Assembly (NCBI GenBank): GCA_029261395.1
Contig: JAJDBJ010000039.1
Location: 1 to 60,012, forward strand
DNA from: Nitrospinaceae bacterium
GTDB lineage: Bacteria; Nitrospinota; Nitrospinia; Nitrospinales; Nitrospinaceae
Direction: 5' to 3'
Length of the DNA: 60,012 bases
Below the pieces are notes generated by a model that saw only the letters and a list, made by a program, of their open reading frames with translations, ran no database searches and was not told the DNA's origin. This document shows, piece by piece, positions 47,812-57,370 of the stretch (positions are counted from its first letter, which is position 1; every line of letters begins with the position of its first letter). The translations under genes and the position numbers were made by a program.

Positions 47812-48453
47812 TCACAGGGTTTTCACCCATTGTTGAAATTCAGGCGTTTGGCGAAGGTTCGCCAGATCGGGATCGGTCTGCGCATCGTTGGGGTTTTGAT
47901 ATCCCAGGCGGATCGATTGTTGAAGTGCTTCGAGGCTGGCCGTTTCCTGATGGGTCAGGGAATAATAACAAGCGAGGTTGTAATAGAGGTGCGGGTTTTT
48001 GGGAGCCTGGGTCTTTAATGTATCGAGCGTTTTTTTGGCCTCTTCATACTGTTGCCCTTTCAAATAGGCGTTGCTCATATTGATATAGACTTCATGGAGA
48101 GCGGGGTCGTGGTGCAGGGCCATGTCATAATTCCGCACTGCTTCTTTCCAATCCCCCTTGTTTAAAAATTTGTTTCCCTCGTTATAGTGAAATTTGGCCA
48201 TCCGGTGTTCCCTCACCGGGTCAACCGGGATGGCTCCGGGATCGGGTGCCTGGCTGAAGGCTTCATCCAGAGTTTTGGGCGATTCCGAAGAGGCATTGGG
48301 GTCATGCGAATGACCGTGATTGTGTGAAGCCTCAGAGTCGTGATCCGCTGATTCAAGGGGAGGGCGGTACTGATCGCCGACCACAGTCAGCACCAGCAAT
48401 AAAACCGAGAACACGAGGAAGTAAGGTTTCCATGATTCGGAGACACGTTTCAT
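47812..48453 (-). CDS. Membrane-anchored TPR protein with His-rich linker
   Basis: A 213-residue protein with one N-terminal helix (about residues 11-26) and a His-rich acidic linker (HDSEASHNHGHSHD, near 40-55) that could bind metal. About three TPR repeats follow (about 85-200), e.g. AKFHYNEGNKFLNKGDWKEA and HEVYINMSNAYLKGQQYEEA. It probably faces the periplasm. ATG 48453 starts the family-like N-terminus; a longer in-frame start at 48489 has less support. Convergent with rnd. Partner unknown. Confidence 0.8.
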   Translation of the reverse strand: MKRVSESWKPYFLVFSVLLLVLTVVGDQYRPPLESADHDSEASHNHGHSHDPNASSESPKTLDEAFSQAPDPGAIPVDPVREHRMAKFHYNEGNKFLNKGDWKEAVRNYDMALHHDPALHEVYINMSNAYLKGQQYEEAKKTLDTLKTQAPKNPHLYYNLACYYSLTHQETASLEALQQSIRLGYQNPNDAQTDPDLANLRQTPEFQQWVKTL

Positions 48454-48662
48454 GCCCCTAGCATACTTGATTTGATGGAATAATTGCACCTTTCCCGTTC
48501 TTTATAATTCCGCAACGAGTTGAAAAACAGTCCTAACCGACACTTCCTTCAGAGGTGCCTCATATCGCTTTGGATTTGGAGGGGAATTGGTTTACAATCG
48601 ACTCAATGAAAGCCGGTTCTCGCCGGTTTGACCTTCAAAAATTTCCTTCCCCAGAGAGCCGC

Positions 48663-50504
48663 ATGAGTATCCAGATTCTTTCAGATGACCTCGCCAACCA
48701 GATTGCCGCCGGAGAAGTGGTCGAGAGGCCCGCTTCGATCGTCAAGGAAGTGGTGGAAAACTCCATCGACGCTGGTGCGACCCGCATCAGCATCGAAATT
48801 GAAGAGGCGGGGAAAAAATCCATTCGCGTGTCCGATAACGGATCGGGAATGGAGCCGGAAGATGCCCGTCTGGCTTTTCAACGGCATGCCACCAGTAAAA
48901 TTCAGAGTGCGAGTGACCTGGAATGTATCCAGTCATTGGGGTTCCGGGGCGAGGCGCTTCCCAGCATTGCCTCCATCTCCCGTGTGCGTATGGCTACGGG
49001 TACGGGAAAAGGCCGCAACGGAACCGAGATCTCAATCGAGGGGGGTGGCGCTTTCCAGGTGAAGGAAATTGCGTTTTCCCAAGGGACGACGATCGAGGTC
49101 AATCAGATTTTTTACAACACTCCCGCACGTCAGAAATTTTTAAAAAGAGACGGTACCGAGGCGTCGCACATTACCCAGGTGGTGCAACAGCAGGCCCTGG
49201 CGCATCCGGAAATTCAGTTCAGCCTGCACCACAATGGCCGCCAGCTGTTGGCGACACTGCCGACCGATCAGGCACTGTACCGGATTGCGGAGTTATTTGG
49301 CGCGGAGTTGTCAAAGGAGTTGATTCGGGTGGAGAGTGATGATGGCACTTACCGCATCGAAGGGTTCATTTCCAGTCCCGTGTATACCCGGTCCAATCGC
49401 AATACACAGTATTGTTATATCAATTCGCGTTTCGTTCGTGACAGGGTTCTGCTGTCAGCGACGCAACAGGGATACAGTCATCTGCTACCGAGAGGTCAGC
49501 ATCCGGTTCTGTTTTTGTTCATGACGATGGACCCCGGTCTGTTGGATGTCAACGTTCATCCCGCAAAGGCGGAAGTCCGATTTGCATTTCAGCAGGACGT
49601 GTACCGGTTTGTCAGCCACGCGGTCCAGGATGCTCTGCAACAAAATAAAAAATCTTTCACGGTAGAGGGAGATGATTCGGCATCCGGGCAGGGCCGAGAC
49701 CTGAGGCCCTCTTTGGATGTGCCCGGATACCAGCCGGTATCGGTGCCTTCCAGTGGTTTGGTTCAGGGACTCTCCCAGACGGAACCTGGGAAAGGGGATT
49801 GGAGCCGGGGGCTGGAGGCGCTGTACAGTCCTGCGCCCTCAATGGATCGGGGGAGAGGTGTTGAGACGGACTCCCGGCAGATCGAATTCTTCGGACAAAA
49901 GCCCAAACCGGTTTCGGATATGGTGTTTTCCGAATTCCAACCGGTGGGACAGTTGAACAACTCATTCATATTGATGCAGGGCCCAAAAGGCGTTTTGGTG
50001 GTGGACCAGCATGTTGCCCACGAGCGAGTATTATACGAGCGGTTCCGGGAAGCGGCGGACAACAAAAAAATAGAAGTTCAGGATTTGCTGTTTCCTCTGA
50101 CGATTGAATTTTCCCCGGCGGAGGCTCAGGCGTTGTCGGAGCATTTGGAATCACTCCGGGAACTGGGGATGCATTTGGAACCGTTTGGTAAAGATGGGTT
50201 CCTGCTTCGTTCGGTGCCAGCGATTTTGAAGAATCAAGATCAGGAAAGTATTGTCAGAGAAGTGGCGGGGCGGTTGATCCGGGAGGAGAAAGACCACACG
50301 CTCCAAAATAAAATGGAAGATATTATGATTATGATGTCCTGCCGAAACGCCATCAAGGTGAATCACCCTATGGAACTGGACCAGATTCGCAAACTGATGT
50401 ACGATTTAGAGAACACCCAAATGCCTTATACCTGCCCTCACGGCCGACCCATTGCCCTACTGTTTGAAATGAACGATATCCTCAGAAAATTCCAGAGAAT
50501 TTAA
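48663..50504 (+). CDS. mutL: DNA mismatch repair protein MutL
   Basis: A 613-residue MutL. The N-terminal GHKL ATPase has IAAGEVVERPASIVKEVVENSIDAGA and DNGSGM and GFRGEAL. The C-terminal domain has the metal-dependent endonuclease motif as DQHVAHERVLYE (usually DQHA..E....E), SCRNAIKVN and CPHGRP. This is a strand-nicking MutL like those of organisms without MutH. The first start (48555) would add an unconserved leader, so ATG 48663 is used, matching the family N-terminus. The substitution of Ala by Val in DQHA is unusual but probably tolerated. Confidence 0.96.
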   Translation: MSIQILSDDLANQIAAGEVVERPASIVKEVVENSIDAGATRISIEIEEAGKKSIRVSDNGSGMEPEDARLAFQRHATSKIQSASDLECIQSLGFRGEALPSIASISRVRMATGTGKGRNGTEISIEGGGAFQVKEIAFSQGTTIEVNQIFYNTPARQKFLKRDGTEASHITQVVQQQALAHPEIQFSLHHNGRQLLATLPTDQALYRIAELFGAELSKELIRVESDDGTYRIEGFISSPVYTRSNRNTQYCYINSRFVRDRVLLSATQQGYSHLLPRGQHPVLFLFMTMDPGLLDVNVHPAKAEVRFAFQQDVYRFVSHAVQDALQQNKKSFTVEGDDSASGQGRDLRPSLDVPGYQPVSVPSSGLVQGLSQTEPGKGDWSRGLEALYSPAPSMDRGRGVETDSRQIEFFGQKPKPVSDMVFSEFQPVGQLNNSFILMQGPKGVLVVDQHVAHERVLYERFREAADNKKIEVQDLLFPLTIEFSPAEAQALSEHLESLRELGMHLEPFGKDGFLLRSVPAILKNQDQESIVREVAGRLIREEKDHTLQNKMEDIMIMMSCRNAIKVNHPMELDQIRKLMYDLENTQMPYTCPHGRPIALLFEMNDILRKFQRI

Positions 50505-50558
50505 GGAACGAAGGACGCGGTTTCCAAAAGCATTCACCCGGTGACGCGGGAACGGGCT

Positions 50559-51116
50559 TCAGCCTTTGAGCGTGATTTTTTTGATGGTCTTGGCCATTTT
50601 CTTCAGTTTGCTGGTATTTCGGCTCTTTTCGACTTTTCTGGAAACCTTTTTCTTTTCTGTTGCCTTGGATACCCGGCCTTTATTTTTCTTCAAGGACCAT
50701 TCCATATCCAGTAGACACTTATCCTGGGTTTTCGGGTTCATTTTCCGGAAATGATTCAGTAACTTTTTTTCATCCTGATTCACGGCCACATAGTAATCCC
50801 CGCGAACACCCCTGAAAACCAGACGGCCTTCCTTGAGCGAACCGCCGATGGCGTCTATCTGATTGAGTTTCCCTGCAGGTGGGTCCACATCGGGCATTTC
50901 GAGATCAGAAGGTTCCAGCTTGGTGGTCAGCAGGCGGTCCAGTGAAATACTACCCAGGCGGGCAAACTTAACCAGAACGGCTACCGGGGCATCACGTTCG
51001 CCTGCTTCGTAGCGGACATATGTCCGAAATCCAATATCAAGGACCTTGGCGATAGCCATTTGGGTACAGCTCAGGCCCTTACGAATGGTTTTCATGTTTT
51101 CAGATAACGTTGTCAT
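50559..51116 (-). CDS. XRE-family helix-turn-helix protein with basic tail
   Basis: A 185-residue DNA-binding protein. The N-terminal Cro/C1-type HTH (about residues 1-60) reads MKTIRKGLSCTQMAIAKVLDIGFRTYVRYEAGERDAP, a middle region of about 80 residues is unknown, and the last 45 residues are strongly basic (KKKVSRKVEKSRNTSKLKKM), a nucleic-acid-binding tail. Possibly a regulator of its own or a nearby gene, or a chromosome-associated protein. It lies convergent to mutL. Confidence 0.8.
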   Translation of the reverse strand: MTTLSENMKTIRKGLSCTQMAIAKVLDIGFRTYVRYEAGERDAPVAVLVKFARLGSISLDRLLTTKLEPSDLEMPDVDPPAGKLNQIDAIGGSLKEGRLVFRGVRGDYYVAVNQDEKKLLNHFRKMNPKTQDKCLLDMEWSLKKNKGRVSKATEKKKVSRKVEKSRNTSKLKKMAKTIKKITLKG

Positions 51117-51180
51117 ATTCTATTTCGCTTTCCCTTCCCAGATTACAAATAGCCCAAAATTATATTACACCCACCCATCA

Positions 51181-51223
51181 AAAAAAAATAAAAACGTTCT
51201 TTCTCCCTCAATAAGAACGTTTT
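51181..51223 (-). terminator. Rho-independent terminator (minus strand)
   Basis: Perfect 11-bp stem AAAACGTTCTT (51191-51201) / AAGAACGTTTT (51213-51223) with an 11-base loop. On the minus strand it is followed by TTTTTATTTTTTTTT. It would end transcription of the panC-panD-TPR run, just before the XRE gene. The stem is AT-rich, so an operator is an alternative. Confidence 0.6.
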
Positions 51224-51350
51224 ATAAAAATAAAATCAACCCAAAAAGGGTATTTTTTGAAAGTAATGATTTCATCGACTCACTAAATGACGCGAACTAA
51301 AAGGGAGTTTCTGCGGGATTATTGGATTGAGGATATATGGAATAAACGGA

Positions 51351-52115
51351 TCAGGCCAACTCGATACCATTCTTTCTCAAATACTTGTAGGCTTCTTCGA
51401 TCCAGTGTCTTTCCTTTTCCAGCTTGTACTCTGGAAGATCCTTGGAAGATCCAATAATACTTTTCATGCAATCGATAGCTTCCTTTTTCTGGCCCTTTTT
51501 ATCCAAAAGACGGGCGTAGTGGTAATACGCTTTGAAAAAGTGAAATGAGTTGATAACCGCCTCGTAAGCTTCCAAAGCCTTGTCTTCCTGTCCGGACAGC
51601 CGGTAACATTCGGCCAACCCGAAAATAGCATTGCCATAATCGTATTTTTTGTCGATTTTGACGAGTTCTTCAAGAATCTTGGCGGCTTCAGCGGGTTGAC
51701 CCATGCCGTGCAGGGATTTGGCCAGACCGTAGCGAGCCTCGGTCAGTTCGGGATCCTTTTTAACGGCATTTTCAAACTGAGTAACCGCAGCTTCATATTT
51801 TTTCTGCTCCAGATAGATTTGTCCCAGTTTTTCGTAGTGGTAAGCCTTGTGAAATTTGGAGATCAACTCTTTGAGTTGCAGGGTTTCTTCAGTTTCGATT
51901 TCGCGCGCCGGACCGGAGCTGAACATCTGGATGGGTTTTAAAGTGGGTCCAGAGCCACTGGGGGTTCGATTTTTCACCGCAAAAAAATAGGCAAAAGGCC
52001 CAACCGGAATCAGTACCAGAATGATGATGACCCAGATAAAATGTTCTTTCCGATTGATACAGTCCATGCACATCCACAATACGAATGCGGTATAGGCTAG
52101 CCAGAAAATATCCAT
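51351..52115 (-). CDS. Membrane-anchored TPR protein coupled to panD
   Basis: A 254-residue protein. The N-terminus (FWLAYTAFVLWMCMDCINRK, then WVIIILVLIPVGPFAYFFAVK) forms two helices of the phospholipase-D-nuclease N-terminal (PLDc_N) type. A TPR array (about 95-240) follows with units such as YHYEKLGQIYLEQKKYEAAV and FGLAECYRLSGQEDKALEAY. Its ATG overlaps the panD stop by one base (TAATG), so translation is coupled to pantothenate genes. A role in that pathway is not obvious. Confidence 0.82.
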   Translation of the reverse strand: MDIFWLAYTAFVLWMCMDCINRKEHFIWVIIILVLIPVGPFAYFFAVKNRTPSGSGPTLKPIQMFSSGPAREIETEETLQLKELISKFHKAYHYEKLGQIYLEQKKYEAAVTQFENAVKKDPELTEARYGLAKSLHGMGQPAEAAKILEELVKIDKKYDYGNAIFGLAECYRLSGQEDKALEAYEAVINSFHFFKAYYHYARLLDKKGQKKEAIDCMKSIIGSSKDLPEYKLEKERHWIEEAYKYLRKNGIELA

Positions 52116-52507
52116 TATGACAATGCTTGTGATGAGGTGAAAGCCAAAGCTCCCTGCCGCTCGACGACTTTGTTGCTTTCGTCCAGCAGGAGTACTCGTG
52201 GCTGATAATTTTCAGTTGTTTCTAGGTTCATCATACCATAAGCCGCAATGATGATGCGGTCATTTCTCTCCACCTTACGGGCGGCGGCTCCGTTGACGGA
52301 GATGATCCCGCTCCCGCGTTTTCCGGGTATAACATAGGTAATCAACCGATTCCCGTTATTGATGTCGTAAATATGCACCTGCTCGTAAGACGAAATCCCG
52401 ACCTCATCCATCAGGTCTTCATCAATGGCGATACTGCCTTCATATTCGATATCCCGGTCCGTTACCGTAGCCCGGTGCAGTTTGGATGTCAGCATGATTT
52501 TTTGCAT
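52115..52507 (-). CDS. panD: Aspartate 1-decarboxylase
   Basis: A 130-residue pyruvoyl enzyme making beta-alanine from aspartate, for pantothenate. The self-cleavage site Gly24-Ser25 is in EYEGSIAID, which generates the pyruvoyl group. KLHRATVT precedes it, and GKRGSGIISVNGAAA is the conserved C-terminal subunit core. Its ATG overlaps the panC stop by one base, and it overlaps the downstream TPR gene, making a translationally coupled set. No maturation factor panZ is visible. Cytoplasmic homotetramer. Confidence 0.97.
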   Translation of the reverse strand: MQKIMLTSKLHRATVTDRDIEYEGSIAIDEDLMDEVGISSYEQVHIYDINNGNRLITYVIPGKRGSGIISVNGAAARKVERNDRIIIAAYGMMNLETTENYQPRVLLLDESNKVVERQGALAFTSSQALS

Positions 52508-53355
52508 CAGATTCTCTCGATTAAACAGTTGTCAATGAGTCGGGCTTTCCCGACGTGAACGGCCAGGGCTATCATTGCTTTCCCCTGAATTTCTTCCAGT
52601 TCTTCAAATTGTTGTGGGTCACACACTGAAATGTAATCCACTTGAGCCTGCCCTTCGCGTTCGATGATGTTTCGCATTCGGGAGCGAAGGGTGGCGACAG
52701 AAGATTCCCCTTGTGCGACCAGTTGTTGCGCCTGCCGTAAAGCCTCGTGAAGCGATTGTGCGGTTTTGCGCTCGGCCTTTCCCAGGTATTGATTGCGCGA
52801 GCTCATGGCCAACCCGTCGGGTTCACGAATGATCGGCAGGCCCACAATTGCAACATCGAGATTGAGGTCGCCCACCATTTTTCGGATCACTTCCAATTGT
52901 TGGCGGTCCTTCTCGCCGAAAAATGCCGAATGAGGCTGGACAATATTGAACAGTTTCAACACAATGGTGGTCACCCCGCGAAAGAGTTCCCGTCGGCTTT
53001 TGCCGCACAGTTTATCGGTGATCTCCTCGACATGGACATACGTCTGGAATCCTTCCGGGTACATATCCTCTCCGGTGGGAAGGAACAGGGCGTCTACGCC
53101 CAACCGCTCCAACTCGTGCCGGTCGGCCTCCAGATCGCGCGGGTAGGTATCCAGATCTTCGTTGGAACCGAACTGTGTAGGATTGACAAAGATGCTGACG
53201 ACAGTGCGATCACAAACACTCATGGACTTGCGCGCCAGACTCAAATGCCCCGCGTGCAGATATCCCATGGTAGGCACCAGCCCGAGGGTTTGCCCGTCTT
53301 TTTGCACCTTGCGCGACCAGGCTTTCATTGCATCCAGAGTTTTCAGAACTTCCAT
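52507..53355 (-). CDS. panC: Pantothenate synthetase
   Basis: A 282-residue enzyme that joins pantoate and beta-alanine using ATP. The adenylate-forming HIGH-like motif is VPTMGYLHAGHLSLA; later KDRQQLEVIRKM (KxxQ-type) and the SSRNQYLGKAER C-terminal motif complete the active site. ATG 53355 is chosen because GAGGAAGAG lies before it; an in-frame start 21 bp earlier is less likely. It lies 22 bp after panB and overlaps panD by one base. Confidence 0.97.
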   Translation of the reverse strand: MEVLKTLDAMKAWSRKVQKDGQTLGLVPTMGYLHAGHLSLARKSMSVCDRTVVSIFVNPTQFGSNEDLDTYPRDLEADRHELERLGVDALFLPTGEDMYPEGFQTYVHVEEITDKLCGKSRRELFRGVTTIVLKLFNIVQPHSAFFGEKDRQQLEVIRKMVGDLNLDVAIVGLPIIREPDGLAMSSRNQYLGKAERKTAQSLHEALRQAQQLVAQGESSVATLRSRMRNIIEREGQAQVDYISVCDPQQFEELEEIQGKAMIALAVHVGKARLIDNCLIERI

Positions 53356-53377
53356 ACACTCTTCCTCACACAACAAA

Positions 53378-54226
53378 TTATCGGGAGTTGTTGCCGATGC
53401 TCCGCAGTTTTTCTTTTTTCAGATGATACGAGTGCGCTTCATCCGGAAACGCGCCGGAGCGAACCTCATCCGTGTAGTTTTGTACCGCAGACCGGATCGC
53501 CTCTCCCACTTCGCTGTATTTTTTGACAAACTTGGGAGCAAAATCGAGGTTCATCCCCAACATGTCCTGAGTGACCAGAATCTGCCCGTCGCACTGGGAC
53601 CCGGCGCCAATGCCGATGGTCGGAATTTCCAGCTCGTCGGTGATTTCCGCCGCCAGCTCCATCGGCATGCCTTCCAGCACCAGCGCAAAGATCCCGGCTT
53701 TTTGTAAATCCAGGGCGTCCTTTTTGATTTGCCGGGCATCGAGATAATTTTTGCCCTGCACCCGGTATCCGCCGAATTGATGTACCGATTGGGGTGTCAG
53801 CCCAACGTGCCCCATGACGGAAATACCGGCCTGCACCACGGCATGAACCTTGTCGAGTATGCGGGACCCGCCTTCCATCTTCACCGCTTCGGCGCCGCCT
53901 TCCTGAATGAACCGGCCGGCGTTTTGGATCGTGTCCGCCTCGGACACGTGGTAGGACATGAACGGCATGTCTCCCACCAGAAGTGCCGACTGCACCCCGC
54001 GCCGAACGCCACGGGTATGGAACATCATTTCGTCCATGGTCACCGGCAGGGTGTTTTCATATCCCATCGCAACCATGCCCGCCGAATCGCCCACCAGAAT
54101 GACGTCAATGCCGGATTCATCCAACAGACGGGCAAACGTGTAGTCGTAAGCGGTCAGTGCAGAAATTTTTCGTTGGCTTTTTTTCCATTCCATCAATTGC
54201 GGAACGGTGACTCGTTTTCGGTCCAT
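53378..54226 (-). CDS. panB: 3-methyl-2-oxobutanoate hydroxymethyltransferase
   Basis: A 282-residue enzyme that makes ketopantoate from alpha-ketoisovalerate and methylenetetrahydrofolate, first step of pantothenate synthesis. LTAYDYTFARLLDESGIDVILVGDSAG starts the TIM barrel, with the metal ligands of GDSAG and of GDMPF. Glu and Lys of VKMEGG and HVGLTPQ are also conserved. ATG 54226 is selected by GCGAGG; the longer frame to 54358 would read through a terminator. First gene of the panB-panC-panD-TPR run. Confidence 0.97.
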   Translation of the reverse strand: MDRKRVTVPQLMEWKKSQRKISALTAYDYTFARLLDESGIDVILVGDSAGMVAMGYENTLPVTMDEMMFHTRGVRRGVQSALLVGDMPFMSYHVSEADTIQNAGRFIQEGGAEAVKMEGGSRILDKVHAVVQAGISVMGHVGLTPQSVHQFGGYRVQGKNYLDARQIKKDALDLQKAGIFALVLEGMPMELAAEITDELEIPTIGIGAGSQCDGQILVTQDMLGMNLDFAPKFVKKYSEVGEAIRSAVQNYTDEVRSGAFPDEAHSYHLKKEKLRSIGNNSR

Positions 54227-54303
54227 TGCGCGACCTCGCAAAAAGGCTTGGAGGTTGGCCGTAAAAAATGGCCGTGCCGGACAAGGGTAGGGTGATCTGA
54301 AAA

Positions 54304-54336
54304 CTAAAAAGCCCGCCGGTTGAGATGCCGGTGGGC
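54304..54336 (-). terminator. Rho-independent terminator of the deoxynucleoside kinase gene
   Basis: On the minus strand, GCCCACCGG / CCGGCGGGC (one mismatch) with a seven-base loop is followed by TTTTTAGTTTT. It lies between the kinase gene (upstream) and panB, so panB must have its own promoter between about 54300 and 54226. Confidence 0.75.
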
Positions 54337-54453
54337 ACGGAGGTCGGTCATAAGACAAATCAGGTGAAAGCGCTCAAAGGATTGGAAGCCTGTATACGGT
54401 CTTCCTTCCGAACTCCCCCCAAACTCGCACTATGCAACTCCGTCCCGGTCTTG

Positions 54454-55092
54454 TCAGGATCCAAGCGGATTGTAATATTCTCGACCTATTCTATGATTAT
54501 TGATCTTGTTAATCAACTCTTTGAAGTTATATTTTTCACCCGCCAGGTCGATTTCGTTGGTATTGATAACCAGCAGGGGGGTTTCGGAGTAATAAAAGAA
54601 GAAGTTGTTGAAGGCGCGGTTGACGTCTTCCAGATACTGATACTCCATATTCTGCTCGAACCGCCGACCCCGTTTTTCCACTCGGCCATGCAGAACAGGG
54701 GTCTCAGCCTGCAGGAATATCACCAAATCGGGCTTGGGGATCTTGATTTTAATGAGGTTGAACAGTTGTTCGTAGAGGTGCAGTTCGTGGCCTTCCAGGT
54801 TCAGTCCCGCAAAAATCCGGTCACGATGGAACAGGTAGTCGGAGATCACCACACTGCTGAATAAATCCCGCTGGGCGAGATCCAGATACTGGTTGTACCG
54901 GTTCAGTAAAAAAAAAACCTGGGTCTGGAAGGCGTAGGTGGACCGGTCCTCGTAAAATTTGTCCATGAACGGGTTGTCCTCGTCCACTTCGAGGACCAGA
55001 CGGGCATCGTACTGCTTGGCCAGCTGGTGAGCCAGAGTGGTTTTTCCGGCTCCGATGGACCCTTCAATGGCGATGAATCTCGGTTCGTGCAT
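54454..55092 (-). CDS. Deoxynucleoside kinase
   Basis: A 212-residue P-loop kinase of the deoxyadenosine/deoxyguanosine kinase family, for nucleoside salvage. Walker A is EGSIGAGKTTLA, the DRS-like motif is YEDRSTYAFQTQ, and the later lid is EKRGRRFEQ, near the C-terminus. Specificity (dA, dG, dC) cannot be told by eye. Kinase genes of this type are frequently next to pan or folK genes. It lies upstream of a terminator and the panB operon on the same strand. Confidence 0.9.
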   Translation of the reverse strand: MHEPRFIAIEGSIGAGKTTLAHQLAKQYDARLVLEVDEDNPFMDKFYEDRSTYAFQTQVFFLLNRYNQYLDLAQRDLFSSVVISDYLFHRDRIFAGLNLEGHELHLYEQLFNLIKIKIPKPDLVIFLQAETPVLHGRVEKRGRRFEQNMEYQYLEDVNRAFNNFFFYYSETPLLVINTNEIDLAGEKYNFKELINKINNHRIGREYYNPLGS

Positions 55093-55168
55093 GGGTGCGT
55101 TTCAAGTGAGTTAATGAGTCCGGATACCCATTTCAGGGCATCCGTGGGTTTGCCTTACGCTGAGGGCT

Positions 55169-55522
55169 TCAATTGCTGAGAAGTTCTTTGATGGTCATTT
55201 TCAGTTCTCGGAGGTCCGCCGATTTGACCACATAAGCCTCCGAGGCCCAGAGTTGAAACTCCTGTTTGTACACGCCATAAGCCGAACACAAAATCACCGG
55301 AATATCTTTTCGTTTTCCCTTGAGTTCTTTCAGGAAATCAAAGCCACTCATACCCGGCAGTTTGACATCCAGGGTAATCAAATCCGGCGGGTCTTCTTCT
55401 ACTATCTTGAGAGCCTCCTCTGCATTTTCGGCCAGAGAAACTTCGTAACCGGCATCCCGCAACTCCTCCTGGTACAACAGGCGGATATTATCTTCGTCAT
55501 CCACAACCAAAATTTTCTTCAA
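55169..55522 (-). CDS. Single-domain response regulator
   Basis: A 117-residue CheY-like receiver. The acidic pocket is Asp8/Asp9, the phosphorylation site is Asp52 (LITLDVKLPGMSG), Ser80 sits in the switch position and Lys100 completes the active site. No output domain follows, so it works by protein-protein contact or as a phosphorelay intermediate. No histidine kinase is adjacent. It follows glgA at a 225-bp gap and precedes the deoxynucleoside kinase. Confidence 0.92.
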   Translation of the reverse strand: MKKILVVDDEDNIRLLYQEELRDAGYEVSLAENAEEALKIVEEDPPDLITLDVKLPGMSGFDFLKELKGKRKDIPVILCSAYGVYKQEFQLWASEAYVVKSADLRELKMTIKELLSN

Positions 55523-55747
55523 AACGGCCTCCTATTCATGGGCAGGCAATACCCGGCCGCCGGTGCCTACATTAAAACCTCAATGGCCGAAAGTAACTTT
55601 ACCCTCTCGCCATTACGCTACAGTCTATTGGCCCTGTCCATAATCGGACCTCGCCGAGCAACGGAGAACCCCTCGTTTTTATTATAATCAGGGAGGTTTT
55701 GCAACGGTAAATACCGGTCCTGTCCAAGTTCTGAAACAGCAGGGGTA

Positions 55748-57208
55748 TTATTTTTTAAGGGCTCGGCGGTAGAGAAGAGCATATTGCTTTGCGGCCTTTT
55801 CCCAGCTGAAATCCTGCTTCATCCCGTTCAACATCAGGTTTCGCCAGACTTTTTTCTTGGAATACAAGGCCAACGCTTTTTGAAGTAGAGGGAACCATTT
55901 GTGCTCCTCTTTAGGTTTGAACAGGAAACCGGTGCCCTGGTTTTTCCCGGATTGAAAGCCTTTGATCGTATCCGCCAGTCCGCCGACCCGGCGCACCACC
56001 GGCACGGTCCCGTAGCGGAGGGCATACATCTGGGTCAGCCCGCAGGGCTCGTACAGCGAGGGCATTAACAGCAAATCGCTTCCGGCGATGATTCGATGCG
56101 CCAGTTTTTCATCGAAGCCCTGTATGAAACGGAACCGCTCCGGATAGTTTTGGTTCTGCTCATTAAAAAATGTTTCGTAAGGGTCATCTCCCGCACCGAG
56201 GATCACCAGGGCCGCATCTTGTCTCATGAGATCCGTGAACCTCTGGATGATCAGGTCGATTCCCTTCTGCGACGAGAGGCGGGTCACCATGCAGATCAGA
56301 GGTGTTTGATCCGGTAGTTTGAGGGACAATTTCCGCGCCAGATTCTTTCGGCACTCCAGCTTTCCATTGAGTGATTTGGGACCATAGCGGGTTTTAATGT
56401 GGACATCTATTTGCGGATCCCATTCCCCATAGTCGGCTCCATTTAAAATGCCGGAGAGCTTGCTCTGGTGATGCCGCAAAATACCGTCCATCCCAAACCC
56501 GTTCTCAGGTGTCAGGATTTCTTTACTGTAGGTTTTGCTGACGGTCACCAGTCGGTCTGCGTAAACCAATCCCGCTTTCATGAAACTGAAATGACCGTAA
56601 AACTCGACGCCCTCCATTGAGAACACTTTCCTGGGCAGATGGGCTACAGGTAAATACCGTTTTTTAAAATTGCCCTGGTAGCCCAGATTATGAATGGAAA
56701 ACACCGAGCGGGTATTTTCAAAAAACGGATCGTTCGCAAAGGTGGTTTTCAGGTAACAGGGAATCAGGCCGGTTTGCCAGTCGTTGCAATGAATAATGTC
56801 CGGTTGGAAGTCGAGCGCTTTGCATGCTTCCAGTACCGCGCGAGCGAAGAATATATAACGCTCCGCATTGTCGGGGAATTCTCCGTCGGCATCCCCGTAA
56901 AATTCCTTCCGATCATAATATTCGTTTCGACCGACAAAGTAGATGGGCACCGTACGATTCAGCCGGCCTTCATGCAGTTTTCCGGATTTAACTTTCGTCC
57001 CGACGGGTACGGCGACCGTCAGTCCCATCGGTTTGACGGAACGTTTGGATTGCCCGATCGAACGGTATTTGGGGATGATCACCCGGACATCGTGTCCCTG
57101 TTGTTTCAGGGCAAGAGGCAGGGCACTCGACACGTCTCCCAGACCGCCGGTTTTGGCGAACGGGTGCGCTTCTGGAGAAGCAAACAGTATGTTCAAAGGA
57201 CGGGCCAT
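55748..57208 (-). CDS. glgA: Glycogen synthase
   Basis: A 486-residue GT5 enzyme that extends alpha-1,4-glucan from ADP- or UDP-glucose. FAKTGGLGDVSSALP is the KTGGL motif near residue 18, and the C-terminal half has GSDLLLMPSLYEPCGLTQMYALRYGTVPVVRRVGG, which holds the catalytic Glu and nucleotide-sugar contacts. Length is normal for bacterial GlgA. No glgB, glgC or glgP neighbours. Shows that the organism stores glycogen. ATG 57208 lacks a strong ribosome-binding site. Confidence 0.95.
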   Translation of the reverse strand: MARPLNILFASPEAHPFAKTGGLGDVSSALPLALKQQGHDVRVIIPKYRSIGQSKRSVKPMGLTVAVPVGTKVKSGKLHEGRLNRTVPIYFVGRNEYYDRKEFYGDADGEFPDNAERYIFFARAVLEACKALDFQPDIIHCNDWQTGLIPCYLKTTFANDPFFENTRSVFSIHNLGYQGNFKKRYLPVAHLPRKVFSMEGVEFYGHFSFMKAGLVYADRLVTVSKTYSKEILTPENGFGMDGILRHHQSKLSGILNGADYGEWDPQIDVHIKTRYGPKSLNGKLECRKNLARKLSLKLPDQTPLICMVTRLSSQKGIDLIIQRFTDLMRQDAALVILGAGDDPYETFFNEQNQNYPERFRFIQGFDEKLAHRIIAGSDLLLMPSLYEPCGLTQMYALRYGTVPVVRRVGGLADTIKGFQSGKNQGTGFLFKPKEEHKWFPLLQKALALYSKKKVWRNLMLNGMKQDFSWEKAAKQYALLYRRALKK

Positions 57209-57370
57209 TTCAGGGCTGGGGCGAAACGGAGAACTTCATTTCGGGGCCGTTTCGTACGATAAGAGTTTGAGGTGCAAACAGGTTCATTCCAGACTGCGAA
57301 TATTAAGGAATGACCGCCCAAATGTCAATTTAAGGAGTATTTAATCCGGACGGACATTTACTAAAAACCG

